64,000 nt of DNA from SZAS-79 sp964599095 (GTDB lineage: Bacteria; Pseudomonadota; Gammaproteobacteria; Burkholderiales; SG8-39): contig CAZREB010000023.1 of the NCBI GenBank assembly GCA_964599095.1, positions 1-64,000 on the forward strand. Reading direction: 5' to 3'. The position numbers were made by a program, and so were the translations under genes. The notes beneath the pieces were generated by a model. It was given only the letters and a program-made list of their open reading frames with translations, had not been told where the DNA came from and did not search any database. Position 1 is the first letter of the stretch, and the number at the start of each line of letters is the position of its first letter. Shown here one piece after another: positions 18,464-27,096 of this stretch.

Positions 18464-19459
18464 ATGAACAAGGCAATCGTCCTGGCCAGCCGCCCGCAGG
18501 GGTGGGTCAAGCCCGACCACTTCCGGCTCGAGACGCAGCCGATGCCGTCGCCCAAGGACGGCGAAGTCCTCGTCAGGAATCTTTGGCTGTCGCTCGACCC
18601 GTATATGCGCGGCCGCATCAGCGATGCCAAGAGCTACGTGCCGCCGGTGGCGATCGGCGGCGTGATGGTCGGGCAGACGGTCGGCGAGGTCGTGGAGTCG
18701 AAGCACCCGGGCTTCAAGGCCGGCGACAACGTGCTCACGTCGCTGGGGTGGCAGACGCACGGCGTGGCCAAGGGGGCAGAGGTGACCAAGGTCGAAGCAC
18801 GGCCGGGTGTACCGCTCTCGTATTACCTTGGCGTGCTCGGCATGCCCGGGCTCACGGCGTACTTCGGCCTGTATGAGATAGGCCATCCGCGCGCCGGCAA
18901 TACGCTGGTCGTCTCGGCGGCGTCGGGCGCGGTGGGCAGCGTGGTCGGGCAGCTCGGCAAGGCCTCCGGTTGCCGCGTGGTCGGCATCGCGGGCGGCAAG
19001 GAAAAATGCGACTACGTCGTGAAGGAACTCGGGTTCGACGCCTGCGTCGATTACAAAGCCGGCCGGCTCGACGCGGACCTCGCGGCGGCCTGTCCCGACG
19101 GCGTCGACGTTTACTTCGAAAACGTCGGCGGGCCGATCATGGAGGCGGTGATGATGCGCATGAATTTCGCGTCGCGCATGATCGTTTGCGGCCTGATCTC
19201 GGACTACAACGCCACCGAGCCCTATGGCGTGAAGACGATGCGCGCGATCCTCGTCAACCGGATCCGGGTGCAGGGCATGATCGTATTCGACTGGCTTGCG
19301 CGCTATCCCGAGGGCATCAAGGCCCTCTCCGGGCTGGTCGCCGCCGGCAGGATCAAGTACCGCGAATCCGTGGTGCAGGGCATCGAAAACGCGCCGCAGG
19401 GGCTGGTCGACCTGCTGCAGGGAAGGAATTTCGGCAAGCAACTCGTGAAACTCACCTGA
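18464..19459 (+). CDS. Zinc-independent MDR-family NADP-dependent oxidoreductase (CurA/prostaglandin reductase type)
   Basis: A 331-residue medium-chain reductase. It lacks the zinc-binding cysteines of alcohol dehydrogenases. LPMPGLTAY-type sequence (here GMPGLTAYFGL) and SAASGAVGSVVGQLGK, the nucleotide-binding loop with AxxGxxG, place it with leukotriene B4 12-hydroxydehydrogenase/CurA enzymes, which reduce alpha,beta-unsaturated ketones or aldehydes with NADPH. SLDPYMRGRISD near residue 45 is another hallmark. It lies 91 bases after the hydratase gene and 19 before a GST gene, a pairing that suggests handling of reactive enals or enones formed during terpenoid or lipid breakdown (inference). 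Confidence 0.88.
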   Translation: MNKAIVLASRPQGWVKPDHFRLETQPMPSPKDGEVLVRNLWLSLDPYMRGRISDAKSYVPPVAIGGVMVGQTVGEVVESKHPGFKAGDNVLTSLGWQTHGVAKGAEVTKVEARPGVPLSYYLGVLGMPGLTAYFGLYEIGHPRAGNTLVVSAASGAVGSVVGQLGKASGCRVVGIAGGKEKCDYVVKELGFDACVDYKAGRLDADLAAACPDGVDVYFENVGGPIMEAVMMRMNFASRMIVCGLISDYNATEPYGVKTMRAILVNRIRVQGMIVFDWLARYPEGIKALSGLVAAGRIKYRESVVQGIENAPQGLVDLLQGRNFGKQLVKLT

Positions 19460-19478
19460 ACCGAACCGGGGAAGAACA

Positions 19479-20174
19479 ATGATCGATCTCTACACCTGGC
19501 CGACGCCCAACGGGCACAAGGTCCACATCATGCTGGAAGAATCGGGCATCCCTTACAAGGTGCACCCGATCAACATCGGCGCCGGCGAGCAGTTCGCCCC
19601 CGAGTTCCTCAGGATCTCGCCGAACAACAAGATGCCGGCGATGGTCGACCCGGACGGGCCCGGCGGCAAGCCGCTGTCGATGTTCGAGTCCGGCGCGATG
19701 CTGGTCTACCTCGCCTCCAAGAGCGGCCGGTTCCTGCCCGAGGACCTCGCCAAGAAGTGGTCGACGCTCTCGTGGCTGATGTTCCAGATGGGCGGCGTCG
19801 GGCCGATGCTCGGCCAGGCGCACCACTTCCTCGGCTATGCGCCGGAGAAGATTCCCTACGCGATGGACCGCTACCGGAACGAGGCCAACCGGCTGTATGG
19901 CGTGATCGACAGGCGCCTGGGGGAGTCGGAATACATCGCGTGCGACGAGTACACGATCGCCGACATGGCCATCGTGCCGTGGTTGCGCTTCCCGGAAAGG
20001 CAGGGCGTGAACGTCGACGAATACCCGCGCCTGAAGAAGTGGCGCGACGCGATCCTCGAGCGTCCCGCCGTCAAGCGCGCCCTAGAGATCCTCGCCGAAC
20101 GGCGTCGCGCAGGGCCGCATACCGACAAGGAGCGCGAGATCCTGTTCGGCAAGACGCAGTACGCAAAGAGGTGA
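19479..20174 (+). CDS. Glutathione S-transferase family protein (YghU/YfcG-like)
   Basis: A 231-residue protein with an N-terminal thioredoxin-like domain (about 1-85) and an all-helical C-terminal domain. TWPTPNGHKVHIMLEE is the N-terminal glutathione site seen in Nu-class/Ure2p-like GSTs; the cis-proline is in NNKMPAMVD and the gamma-glutamyl-binding pair in FESGAMLVYLA. The C-terminal domain has YTIADMAIVPWLR. YfcG- and YghU-type members act as disulfide-bond reductases or peroxidases more than classical transferases. It lies between a double-bond reductase and an SDR gene; detoxification of pathway intermediates is plausible. Confidence 0.9.
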   Translation: MIDLYTWPTPNGHKVHIMLEESGIPYKVHPINIGAGEQFAPEFLRISPNNKMPAMVDPDGPGGKPLSMFESGAMLVYLASKSGRFLPEDLAKKWSTLSWLMFQMGGVGPMLGQAHHFLGYAPEKIPYAMDRYRNEANRLYGVIDRRLGESEYIACDEYTIADMAIVPWLRFPERQGVNVDEYPRLKKWRDAILERPAVKRALEILAERRRAGPHTDKEREILFGKTQYAKR

Positions 20175-20182
20175 CGGCGTCG

Positions 20183-20947
20183 ATGGGCCAGTCCCTGAAA
20201 GGCAAGGTCGCCTGGGTCACCGGCGGCGGCAGCGGAATCGGTCTCGCTGGCGCGATCGAAATGGTCAAGGCCGGGGCGCACGTTGTCATTTCGGGTCGGA
20301 CGAAGGCCACGAACGACAGCGCGGAAAAGGAACTCAAGGCGCTCGGCAGCGCCGAGGCGATCCTGCTCGACGTGGCGGACAAGAAGGCGGTGAAAGCGGC
20401 AGCCGATACGATCCTCGCGAAGCACGGGCGCATCGACATCCTCGTCAACAGCGCCGGCACCAATGCGACGAAGCGCAATTTCGACGTGGTCTCGCCTGAG
20501 GCGTGGGACGACGTAGTCGCAATCAACCTGTCGGGCCTTTTCTACTGCGTGCATTCCGTGCTGCCGGCGATGCGCAGGCAGAAGGACGGCCTGATCATCA
20601 ATGTATCCTCGTGGGCCGGGCGCTTCGCATCCAGGCTGACCGGGCCGGCGTACAACGCGACCAAGCGCGCGGTGATCGCGCTGACCGAGTCGATCAACAT
20701 GGAAGAGTGCACCAACGGCATCCGTGCCAGTTCGGTGCTGCCCGGCGAGGTCGCGACGCCGATCCTGAGAAAGCGCCCGGTGCCGCCGTCCAGGGAAGAG
20801 CAGGACCGCATGACGCAGGCCGAGGACCTCGGGCAGGGGATCCTGTTCATCGCCACGATGCCGGCACGCACCTGCGTGAACGAGCTGATCATCGCGCCGA
20901 CCTGGAACCGCTTCTACACCGGCGGGCTCGAGACGCCCAAGAAGTAG
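20183..20947 (+). CDS. SDR-family oxidoreductase
   Basis: A 254-residue classical SDR with TGGGSGIG at residues 13-20, NSAGT, and YNATK in the catalytic helix preceded by the serine in VSSWAGR. The basic residue after the second strand (SGRTKAT) favours NADP. AGAGGTG lies about ten bases before the chosen ATG; a GTG at 20171 that overlaps the previous stop is an alternative adding four residues. It resembles 3-ketoacyl reductases and sterol-type dehydrogenases equally well, so the substrate is open. It lies 34 bases before the P450 gene, and could oxidise an alcohol made by that enzyme. Confidence 0.87.
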   Translation: MGQSLKGKVAWVTGGGSGIGLAGAIEMVKAGAHVVISGRTKATNDSAEKELKALGSAEAILLDVADKKAVKAAADTILAKHGRIDILVNSAGTNATKRNFDVVSPEAWDDVVAINLSGLFYCVHSVLPAMRRQKDGLIINVSSWAGRFASRLTGPAYNATKRAVIALTESINMEECTNGIRASSVLPGEVATPILRKRPVPPSREEQDRMTQAEDLGQGILFIATMPARTCVNELIIAPTWNRFYTGGLETPKK

Positions 20948-20981
20948 CCGGGTCCCCACCAACACTGCGCAGGGCAGCCGA

Positions 20982-22235
20982 ATGCAGACCGCGAATACCC
21001 ATCCGGAAAGGGACAAGGCCCGGGCGATGCCGATCGAGCAGATCGACGTCAGCAAAGGCTATCTGTTCGAGCAGGACATCGTCGAGTTCTACTTCGAGCG
21101 ACTGCGCAAGGAAGACCCGGTCCACCTTACGAACAGCAAGCGTTACGGTCCGTATTGGTCGGTCACGCGGTTCGACGACATCATGGCCGTGGACATGAAC
21201 CACGCGGTGTTCTCGTCGGAGTCGCGACTGGGCGGAATCGCCCTCGCCGAGCGGCCGCCCGAGGAGATGTACCCGAGCTTCATCTCGATGGATCCACCCC
21301 GGCACGATGAGCAGAGAAAGACCGTCAACCCGATCGTCGGGCCGCGCAACCTCGCCGGCCTCGAATCGACGATCCGAAAGCGTGTGTGCGGCATCCTCGA
21401 CGGCCTGCCCGTCGGCGAGGAATTCGACTGGGTGCAGCGCGTTTCGATCGAACTGACCACCCAGATGCTGGCGACGCTGTTCGACTTTCCGTTCGAGGAA
21501 CGCCGGCTGCTCACGTGGTGGTCGGACATGGCCACCGGCGATCCCGACGGCAACGGGCCGGTCACCTCGTGGGAGATGCGCAGAGCGGAGCTGGGCAAGT
21601 GCCAGGACTACTTCACCCGCCTGTGGAACGAGCGGGTCAACGCCGAACCGCGCAACGACCTGATCTCGATGATGGCGCATGCGCCGGCCACGCGAAACAT
21701 GCAGCCCTCGGAGTTTCTCGGCAACCTGATCCTGCTGATCGTCGGCGGCAACGATACGACCCGCAATTCGATCAGCGGCGGTCTGCTGGCGCTGAACCGC
21801 AATCCGGCCGAATACGACAAGCTGCGCGCCAACCCGGCCCTGGTCGCGAGCCTGGTGCCTGAAATCATCCGCTGGCAGACGCCCCTTGCCCACATGCGCC
21901 GCACCGCGCTGGCGGATGCCGAACTCGGCGGCAAGACCATCCGCAAGGGCGACAAGGTGGTCATGTGGTACCTGTCGGGCAATCGCGACGATGAGGCGAT
22001 CAAGGACGCCGGCCGGTTCATCATCGATCGAGAGCAGCCGCGCCGGCACCTCTCGTTCGGCTTCGGCATCCACCATTGCATGGGGAGCCGCCTGGCCGAG
22101 CTGCAGTTGAAGGTCCTGTGGGAGGAGATTCTCGAACGCTTCCCGCGCATCGATGTGGTCGGCGAGCCGGTGCGTACGAAATCCAATTTCGTCCACGGCT
22201 TCGTCTCGATGCCGGTGGTGATCCCGGCGCATTGA
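20982..22235 (+). CDS. Cytochrome P450, CYP153-like
   Basis: A 417-residue soluble P450. The I-helix reads LIVGGNDTTRNSISGG, the K-helix ExxR is EIIR, and the haem loop FGFGIHHCMGSRLAE places the ligand at C366. DPPRHDEQRKTVNPIVGPRN and the ending RTKSNFVHGF closely recall bacterial CYP153 enzymes, which hydroxylate the terminal carbon of alkanes, fatty acids or monoterpenes such as limonene. CYP153 enzymes need a ferredoxin and reductase; neither is adjacent. The stop overlaps a TTG start of a flavin monooxygenase. With the AlkJ- and AlkK-like genes elsewhere in the window it suggests omega-oxidation of hydrocarbons or terpenoids. Confidence 0.85.
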   Translation: MQTANTHPERDKARAMPIEQIDVSKGYLFEQDIVEFYFERLRKEDPVHLTNSKRYGPYWSVTRFDDIMAVDMNHAVFSSESRLGGIALAERPPEEMYPSFISMDPPRHDEQRKTVNPIVGPRNLAGLESTIRKRVCGILDGLPVGEEFDWVQRVSIELTTQMLATLFDFPFEERRLLTWWSDMATGDPDGNGPVTSWEMRRAELGKCQDYFTRLWNERVNAEPRNDLISMMAHAPATRNMQPSEFLGNLILLIVGGNDTTRNSISGGLLALNRNPAEYDKLRANPALVASLVPEIIRWQTPLAHMRRTALADAELGGKTIRKGDKVVMWYLSGNRDDEAIKDAGRFIIDREQPRRHLSFGFGIHHCMGSRLAELQLKVLWEEILERFPRIDVVGEPVRTKSNFVHGFVSMPVVIPAH

Positions 22236-23716
22236 GGCGCGACATCGAGCACTTCGACGTATTGATCGTCGGCGCCGGCCTGTCCGGCATAGGCGCGGGC
22301 GTCCACCTGCAGAAGCGCTGCCCGGGCCGCAGCTACGCGATCCTGGAGGGCCGCGAACGCATGGGCGGGACCTGGGACCTGTTCCGCTACCCCGGCATCC
22401 GCTCCGACTCCGACATGTACACCCTCGGCTACGCGTTCAGGCCGTGGGAGGGGGCGAAGGCGATCGCCGACGGGCCTTCGATCCTCCGGTACGTGCAGGA
22501 TACGGCGCGCGAATACGGCGTCGACAGGAAGATCCGCTACGGCCACCGGGTCAGGAGCGCGGCGTGGTCCACCCGCGATGCCTGCTGGACCATCGAGGCG
22601 GAGCACGCCGGCACGCCGGTGACGATCACCTGTGGTTTCCTTTTCGTCTGCGGCGGCTACTACAGGTATTCGGAGGGCTACACCCCCGAATTCCCCGGAG
22701 TGGAAAAGTTCGCAGGCCGGGTCGTCCATCCGCAGCAGTGGCCGGAGGACCTCGACTACGAAGGCAAGCGCGTCGTCGTCATCGGCAGCGGCGCGACCGC
22801 CGTGACGCTCGTGCCCGAGATGGCGAAGAAGGCTGCGCACGTAACGATGCTGCAGCGGTCGCCCACCTATGTGGTTGCGAGGCCCTCGGAAGACGGCATG
22901 GCCAACTGGCTGCGCCGCCATTTGCCGGCGATGCTCGCCTATGGCATCTCGCGCTGGAAGCGGGTATTGCTGCAGCAGTACTTCTTCAACTTGTGCCGCA
23001 GGAAGCCGGCACACGCGAAGAAGCTCATCCTCGGCGGCGTCCGGGCTTACCTCGGGCCGGAGTACGACGTCGACAAGCATTTCACGCCGCGCTACAACCC
23101 ATGGGAGCAGCGCCTGTGCCTGGTGCCCGACGGCGACCTGTTCTTCGCGCTCAGGAAGAAGAAGGCCTCGGTGGTGACCGACCGGATCGAATCGTTTACC
23201 CGGAAGGGGCTCAGGCTGCAGTCGGGCGCCGAACTCGAGGCCGACATCATCGTCACCGCCACCGGCCTGAACCTGGAAGTCCTGGCCGGCGTTGCGGTCT
23301 CGGTCGATGGCGCCACTGTCGACCCGGCATCCACGTTCAGCTACAAGGGCCTGATGTACAGCGGCGTGCCGAACCTGGCCTCCTCGTTCGGCTATACGAA
23401 CGCGTCGTGGACGCTGAAATGCGACCTGACGTGCGAATACGTCTGCCGGTTGCTCAACTTCATGGAGCGGCATGGCTACGCCCAATGCACGCCCCGGCTG
23501 GACGACCCGGACATGGCGCCCGCGCCGTGGATCGACTTCTCGTCGGGCTACGTGCAGCGCAGCCTGCACCGGTTCCCGAAGCAAGGCGCGAATGCCCCGT
23601 GGAAAATGCCGCAGAACTATGCCCGGGACATCATGACCCTGCGTTTCGGGCGGATCGACGACGGGATCATGCAATTCTCGAAGCCGGGCGCCGGGCGGGC
23701 GAAGAAGCGCGCTTGA
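22232..23716 (+). CDS. Baeyer-Villiger-type flavin monooxygenase
   Basis: A 494-residue class B flavoprotein monooxygenase. FAD loop GAGLSGIG is at residues 14-21; GGTWDLFRYPGIRSDSD at 45-61 is the second fingerprint; FAGRVVHPQQWP at 160-171 matches FxGxxxHxxxW(P/D) of Baeyer-Villiger enzymes; the NADPH loop is GSGATAV. No ATG lies between the P450 stop and the FAD fold, so TTG at 22232, overlapping that stop as TTGA, is the likely start. Enzymes of this type turn ketones into esters or lactones or oxidise heteroatoms. Paired with the P450 it could carry out successive oxidation of one substrate. Confidence 0.85.
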   Translation: MRRDIEHFDVLIVGAGLSGIGAGVHLQKRCPGRSYAILEGRERMGGTWDLFRYPGIRSDSDMYTLGYAFRPWEGAKAIADGPSILRYVQDTAREYGVDRKIRYGHRVRSAAWSTRDACWTIEAEHAGTPVTITCGFLFVCGGYYRYSEGYTPEFPGVEKFAGRVVHPQQWPEDLDYEGKRVVVIGSGATAVTLVPEMAKKAAHVTMLQRSPTYVVARPSEDGMANWLRRHLPAMLAYGISRWKRVLLQQYFFNLCRRKPAHAKKLILGGVRAYLGPEYDVDKHFTPRYNPWEQRLCLVPDGDLFFALRKKKASVVTDRIESFTRKGLRLQSGAELEADIIVTATGLNLEVLAGVAVSVDGATVDPASTFSYKGLMYSGVPNLASSFGYTNASWTLKCDLTCEYVCRLLNFMERHGYAQCTPRLDDPDMAPAPWIDFSSGYVQRSLHRFPKQGANAPWKMPQNYARDIMTLRFGRIDDGIMQFSKPGAGRAKKRA

Positions 23717-23766
23717 ACCCGACGCCCCTGCAAGGATTCCGGTCCCCGGACGACTAAGCGGAATGA

Positions 23767-24441
23767 ATGAATCCGCCCGGGTGTTTGCCCCGTATGTACG
23801 AACCGGATGCATCGATATACAGGACAAGCGTGGGCCGGGCGGTGGACAAATACCGAAAACACGCAGCCGGCTACGATGCGAGTGCGCAGCGCACGATGCC
23901 GCTGCGGCGCAAGGTAATCGGCATGCTCGGCCTCGCGCCGGGCCAGGTCGTGCTCGACGTCGCCTGCGGCACCGGGCTGTCGATCCCGCTGCTGCGGGAG
24001 GCGGTCGGTCCGGCAGGCCAGGTGGTCGGCGTTGAAGTCAGCCCGGAGATGATCGAGCTGGCGCGAGATCGGGTGGCGGCGGCCGGCTGGAGCAACGTGA
24101 CGCTGCTGGAGTCGTCGATGGAGGAGGCCGCCCTCGACAGGCAGTTCGATGCGGTGCTTTTCAACTATACGCACGACGTGCTGCAATCGCCGGCAGCTTT
24201 GGGGCGCATCTTCGCGTTCACGAAGCCGGGCGCGCGCGTCGCCATCGCCGGCATCAAGCACCCTGCGGGGTGGCTGTTCCCGTTGCGCCTGTATCGCCTG
24301 GTCAAGGCGCGGCCGTACGTGACCACGCTCCGCGGCCTGGACCGGCCCTGGCGGTTGCTGGAGCCCTATGTCGACCACCTGCGGATCGAGCCGGTGATGC
24401 TCGGCACCAACTATCTTGCCTGCGGGACCGCGCGCAGGTGA
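23767..24441 (+). CDS. Class I SAM-dependent methyltransferase
   Basis: A protein of up to 224 residues with a UbiE/Methyltransf_11-like fold. Motif I is VLDVACGTGLS, the acidic residue binding the ribose lies in VVGVEVSPEMIELAR, and the strand-4 region reads FDAVLFNYTHDVLQSP, the NYxxD being unusual. The C-terminal third, after KHPAGWLFPLRLYRL, is basic and partly hydrophobic. Start is uncertain: 23767 is used, 23794 (MYEPDAS) is nearly as good. It is 50 bases after the monooxygenase gene and its stop nearly meets the ATP-grasp gene. Substrate unknown; quinone, lipid or small-molecule methylation are all possible. Confidence 0.8.
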   Translation: MNPPGCLPRMYEPDASIYRTSVGRAVDKYRKHAAGYDASAQRTMPLRRKVIGMLGLAPGQVVLDVACGTGLSIPLLREAVGPAGQVVGVEVSPEMIELARDRVAAAGWSNVTLLESSMEEAALDRQFDAVLFNYTHDVLQSPAALGRIFAFTKPGARVAIAGIKHPAGWLFPLRLYRLVKARPYVTTLRGLDRPWRLLEPYVDHLRIEPVMLGTNYLACGTARR

Positions 24442-24446
24442 CGGCA

Positions 24447-25706
24447 ATGAGACGCAAACGCATCCTCGTGATCTTCCCCAAGGAATGGGACCGCGACGAA
24501 TTCGCGCGCGGCGACTACGCAGACTGCGAATTCGTCTACGAGGGTTTCGACCTGTTCCATTTCCCGTCGAACGCGCGGCTGCTCACGTTCGACGTCCACC
24601 GGTTCATCGATACGCTGGTGGGGCGCTGGCGCGGGCGTATCGACGGGGTGTTCAGCAACAACGAATACTTCGGCGCGCTGATCGCCGCGGTCATCGCCGA
24701 GCGGCTCGGCCTTCCCGGCACGCCGCCGTCGCTGGTGGTCACCGCGCAGCACAAGTACTACGCAAGGCTCGAGCAGCGCCGCATCGCGCCGGAAGCGGTG
24801 CCGGAATTCTCGGTCTTCCCGTTCGACGTCAGCGATTCGGCCGGCGTCGGGCTGTCCTTCCCGCTCTACGTGAAGCCGGTGCGAGCGACCTTCTCGGTGC
24901 TGGTCCGGCGCGTCGAGGACTTCGCCGCGCTGCGCCGCCACCTGACGTTTTCCTGGATGGAGGAGTTGATCATCCGCAAGCTGGTGAAGCCGTTCAACGA
25001 CCTGATGCCGGTGTACACGGATTTCACCATCAACGCCCACCACCTGATCGCAGAGCGGCCGGTCACCGGGCACGAAGTCAACGTGGACGGCTACGTGCGC
25101 GACGGCAAGGTGACCTTCATCGGCCTGTGCGACGCGGTGATGTTCCCGGGCACCGACCAGTTCGAGCGCTTCGTTTACCCGTCGCGCGTTCCGCCGGAGG
25201 TGCAGGAGAAGATCCGGGCGCTGGCCGAACGGCTGCTCTCCGGCATGGGGTACCGGCACGGGTTCTTCAACATCGAGATGTTCTGGGACCCGGCGACCGA
25301 CCGGCTGATGATCATCGAGCTCAACCCGCGGCTCGCCTCGCAGCTCGCCGGGCTCTACCGGCGCGTCGACGGCATCAACCCGCATCGCATGCTGCTCGAC
25401 CTGTGCACCGGGGCCGCGCCGCAGGCGGTCCCGAGGCGCACCGGTTGCAGTGTGGCCGCCAGCCTGGTCTCCCGGCGCTTCGACGGCCGGCCGCTGGAGC
25501 GCGAGCCCCGCCCGGACGAAGTGGCGGATGTGCGCCGGCGATTCCCGGATGCCGCGATCATGCTCTATCTCAAGCGCGGGCAGGCGCTGGCGCGGGAAAT
25601 GAAGTGGCTGGGCAGCTATCGTTACGCGGTCGTCAACATCGGCGGCGAGGACGAAGAGGCGCTCAACCGCCGTTACGCCGAAATCCGGCAGGCACTGCAA
25701 TTCTGA
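24447..25706 (+). CDS. ATP-grasp domain protein, function unknown
   Basis: A 419-residue cytoplasmic protein. It starts with a Rossmann-like pre-ATP-grasp domain (RRKRILVIFPKEWDRDEF), then a central ATP-grasp fold: VKPVRATFS supplies the nucleotide-lysine strand, EVNVDGYV a metal-proximal strand, and FFNIEMFWD with IIELNPRLASQ the E-x-N magnesium ligands. Such enzymes ligate a carboxylate to an amine, thiol or other nucleophile through acyl phosphate. No specific family is recognised; the layout recalls biotin carboxylase-like and D-Ala-D-Ala-like ligases. It follows a methyltransferase gene after five bases and precedes a lipoprotein gene, which may indicate a small biosynthetic unit. Confidence 0.8.
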   Translation: MRRKRILVIFPKEWDRDEFARGDYADCEFVYEGFDLFHFPSNARLLTFDVHRFIDTLVGRWRGRIDGVFSNNEYFGALIAAVIAERLGLPGTPPSLVVTAQHKYYARLEQRRIAPEAVPEFSVFPFDVSDSAGVGLSFPLYVKPVRATFSVLVRRVEDFAALRRHLTFSWMEELIIRKLVKPFNDLMPVYTDFTINAHHLIAERPVTGHEVNVDGYVRDGKVTFIGLCDAVMFPGTDQFERFVYPSRVPPEVQEKIRALAERLLSGMGYRHGFFNIEMFWDPATDRLMIIELNPRLASQLAGLYRRVDGINPHRMLLDLCTGAAPQAVPRRTGCSVAASLVSRRFDGRPLEREPRPDEVADVRRRFPDAAIMLYLKRGQALAREMKWLGSYRYAVVNIGGEDEEALNRRYAEIRQALQF

Positions 25707-25720
25707 AAGGAAGCCCCGCC

Positions 25721-26290
25721 ATGAAGATCCTGTCCGCCCTGTTCCTGGCGCTCCTGCTGCAAGGCTGCGGGACCGTCCACAACACCATGCGCGACGACGC
25801 GGATGACAGGGTGATCCTGCGGGGCAACGACCCGGTCACGTACTTTTCGGGTAGCGCGCCGCAAAAGGGCAACCCGGCGATCAAGTCGGTGTTCGAAGGC
25901 GACGTGTATCGTTTCGTCAACGACGAGAACAAGCGCAGGTTCGATGCGAATCCGGCCGCTTACGCGCCCGCGTGGACCGGCTTCTGCGCGAGCGGCGTGC
26001 ACTACGCCCTCAAGGCGGCGATCGGCGCCGACGTCTACCTGGTCTACAAGGGGCGCCTCTACATGTTCGGCAGCGAACGCAGCCGGGCGAACTGGCTGCT
26101 GGATGCGGACGACAACATCCGGCTTGGCGACAAGTATTGGGAGGAGGAATCGAAGGACGTCCCGTACAGGCTGCAGAACGCAAAGCGGCTGATCTTCAAG
26201 GTCGCGCACTACAAGACGGACCGGGAACTGGACGCGGAATACTTCCGCAGGTTCGGCCGCTGGCCACCGGGCGCCCCGCCGCCGCGATGA
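25721..26290 (+). CDS. YHS-domain lipoprotein
   Basis: A 189-residue protein starting MKILSALFLALLLQGC, with the lipobox LQGC at 13-16. The mature part has VILRGNDPVTYFSG and a following YRFVNDENKRRFDANPAAYAP stretch, the pattern of YHS-like domains that often bind metals or serve in oxidative-stress or heavy-metal contexts. One cysteine remains in GFCASGV. The C-terminal half contains RANWLLDADDNIRLGDKYW. AAAGGAAG lies before the ATG, 14 bases after the ATP-grasp stop. It is the last gene of the plus-strand run and ends one base before the convergent hydrolase. Role unknown. Confidence 0.8.
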   Translation: MKILSALFLALLLQGCGTVHNTMRDDADDRVILRGNDPVTYFSGSAPQKGNPAIKSVFEGDVYRFVNDENKRRFDANPAAYAPAWTGFCASGVHYALKAAIGADVYLVYKGRLYMFGSERSRANWLLDADDNIRLGDKYWEEESKDVPYRLQNAKRLIFKVAHYKTDRELDAEYFRRFGRWPPGAPPPR

Positions 26291-26291
26291 G

Positions 26292-27095
26292 TCAGCGCGG
26301 CAAGGCGGCCAGTTCGCGGATCGTCGCGAATACCGTGCTGCCGGCCCCTCGAAGCACCCAGCGATGGGATGCGCCTTCGACCATGACCAGCCGCTTCGGG
26401 CCGCGCGCCGCGTCGTAGAGACGTTGCGCCATCCCGGGCGGTACCAGCGTGTCCTCGGTGCCATGCACCACCAGCAGCGGCAGGTCGAGGCGGCGAAGCT
26501 TGTCCAGCAGGTCCATGCGTTGCGTCAGCAAGCCGCCGAATACCGTCACTTCGGGCAACGAGGTGAACGAGGACTCGAGCACCAGCGCCGCGGCGCCGCC
26601 GCCTCGCAGCGCCACTTCCGCGGCGATCGGCCCGCCGAGCGAATGGCCGTACAGGATGCGGCGCCTTCGGTCCGGAACACGCGTGTCGAGCCAACGCCAC
26701 GCCGCTTCGGCATCCTCGTAGACCGAATCCTCCGAGGGCAGCAGCGGGGCGCTCCTGCCATAGCCGCGGTAGTCGATCGCCAGCACGTTGAAACCCGCAT
26801 CGCGGAAGCTCCTCAGGCGGTAGACGCTGCCCGAGAGGTTGACCCGGGCGCCGTGGAAATACACGAGCGTGTATTTCGCCCCCGGCGAGGCCAGCCACCA
26901 GCCGTTCAGCCGCTCGCCGTCCTTGCCGACCGGTATCCAGACTTGTTCTTCTCGCAGGATCGCCGGTGAGTAGCCCGGCCACTGCTTGCTGTCGGGACGA
27001 AAAACCAGTTCGCGCTCGATCGTATCCAGCGAAGTGCAGCCGGTGATCGCGGCGAAAAGGACCCCTGCGGCGACCCTGCCTATAATCGACGCCAC
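26292..27095 (-). CDS. Alpha/beta-hydrolase, probable lipoprotein
   Basis: A 267-residue serine hydrolase. GTG at 27095 is chosen because it opens a signal with lipobox ITGC at residues 17-20 (GVLFAAITGCTSL); the frame runs upstream into the divergent gene without meaning. YFHGARVNLSG forms the oxyanion HG region, GHSLGG the nucleophile elbow, HGTEDTLVPP the acid turn, and GASHRW carries the catalytic histidine. This matches the BEM46/YqkD-type family, often membrane-associated. Its start lies two bases from the divergent DUF3530-like gene, so both promoters must lie within coding sequence. Substrate unknown. Confidence 0.8.
   Translation of the reverse strand: MASIIGRVAAGVLFAAITGCTSLDTIERELVFRPDSKQWPGYSPAILREEQVWIPVGKDGERLNGWWLASPGAKYTLVYFHGARVNLSGSVYRLRSFRDAGFNVLAIDYRGYGRSAPLLPSEDSVYEDAEAAWRWLDTRVPDRRRRILYGHSLGGPIAAEVALRGGGAAALVLESSFTSLPEVTVFGGLLTQRMDLLDKLRRLDLPLLVVHGTEDTLVPPGMAQRLYDAARGPKRLVMVEGASHRWVLRGAGSTVFATIRELAALPR
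27081..27086 (+). promoter_or_regulatory. Perfect -10 box, possible leaderless transcript
   Basis: TATAAT stands out in this GC-rich region and ends ten bases before the ATG at 27097. Transcription would begin near 27093, leaving a leader of only a few bases. No convincing -35 box was found at 16-18 bases upstream. The box lies inside the 5' end of the divergent hydrolase gene. Confidence 0.4.
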
Positions 27096-27096
27096 G

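Noticed and set aside
22076..22231. ATG start for the flavin monooxygenase at 22076
   Set aside because: The first 52 residues would be out-of-frame P450 sequence covering its haem-binding end; homologous proteins begin just before the FAD fold.
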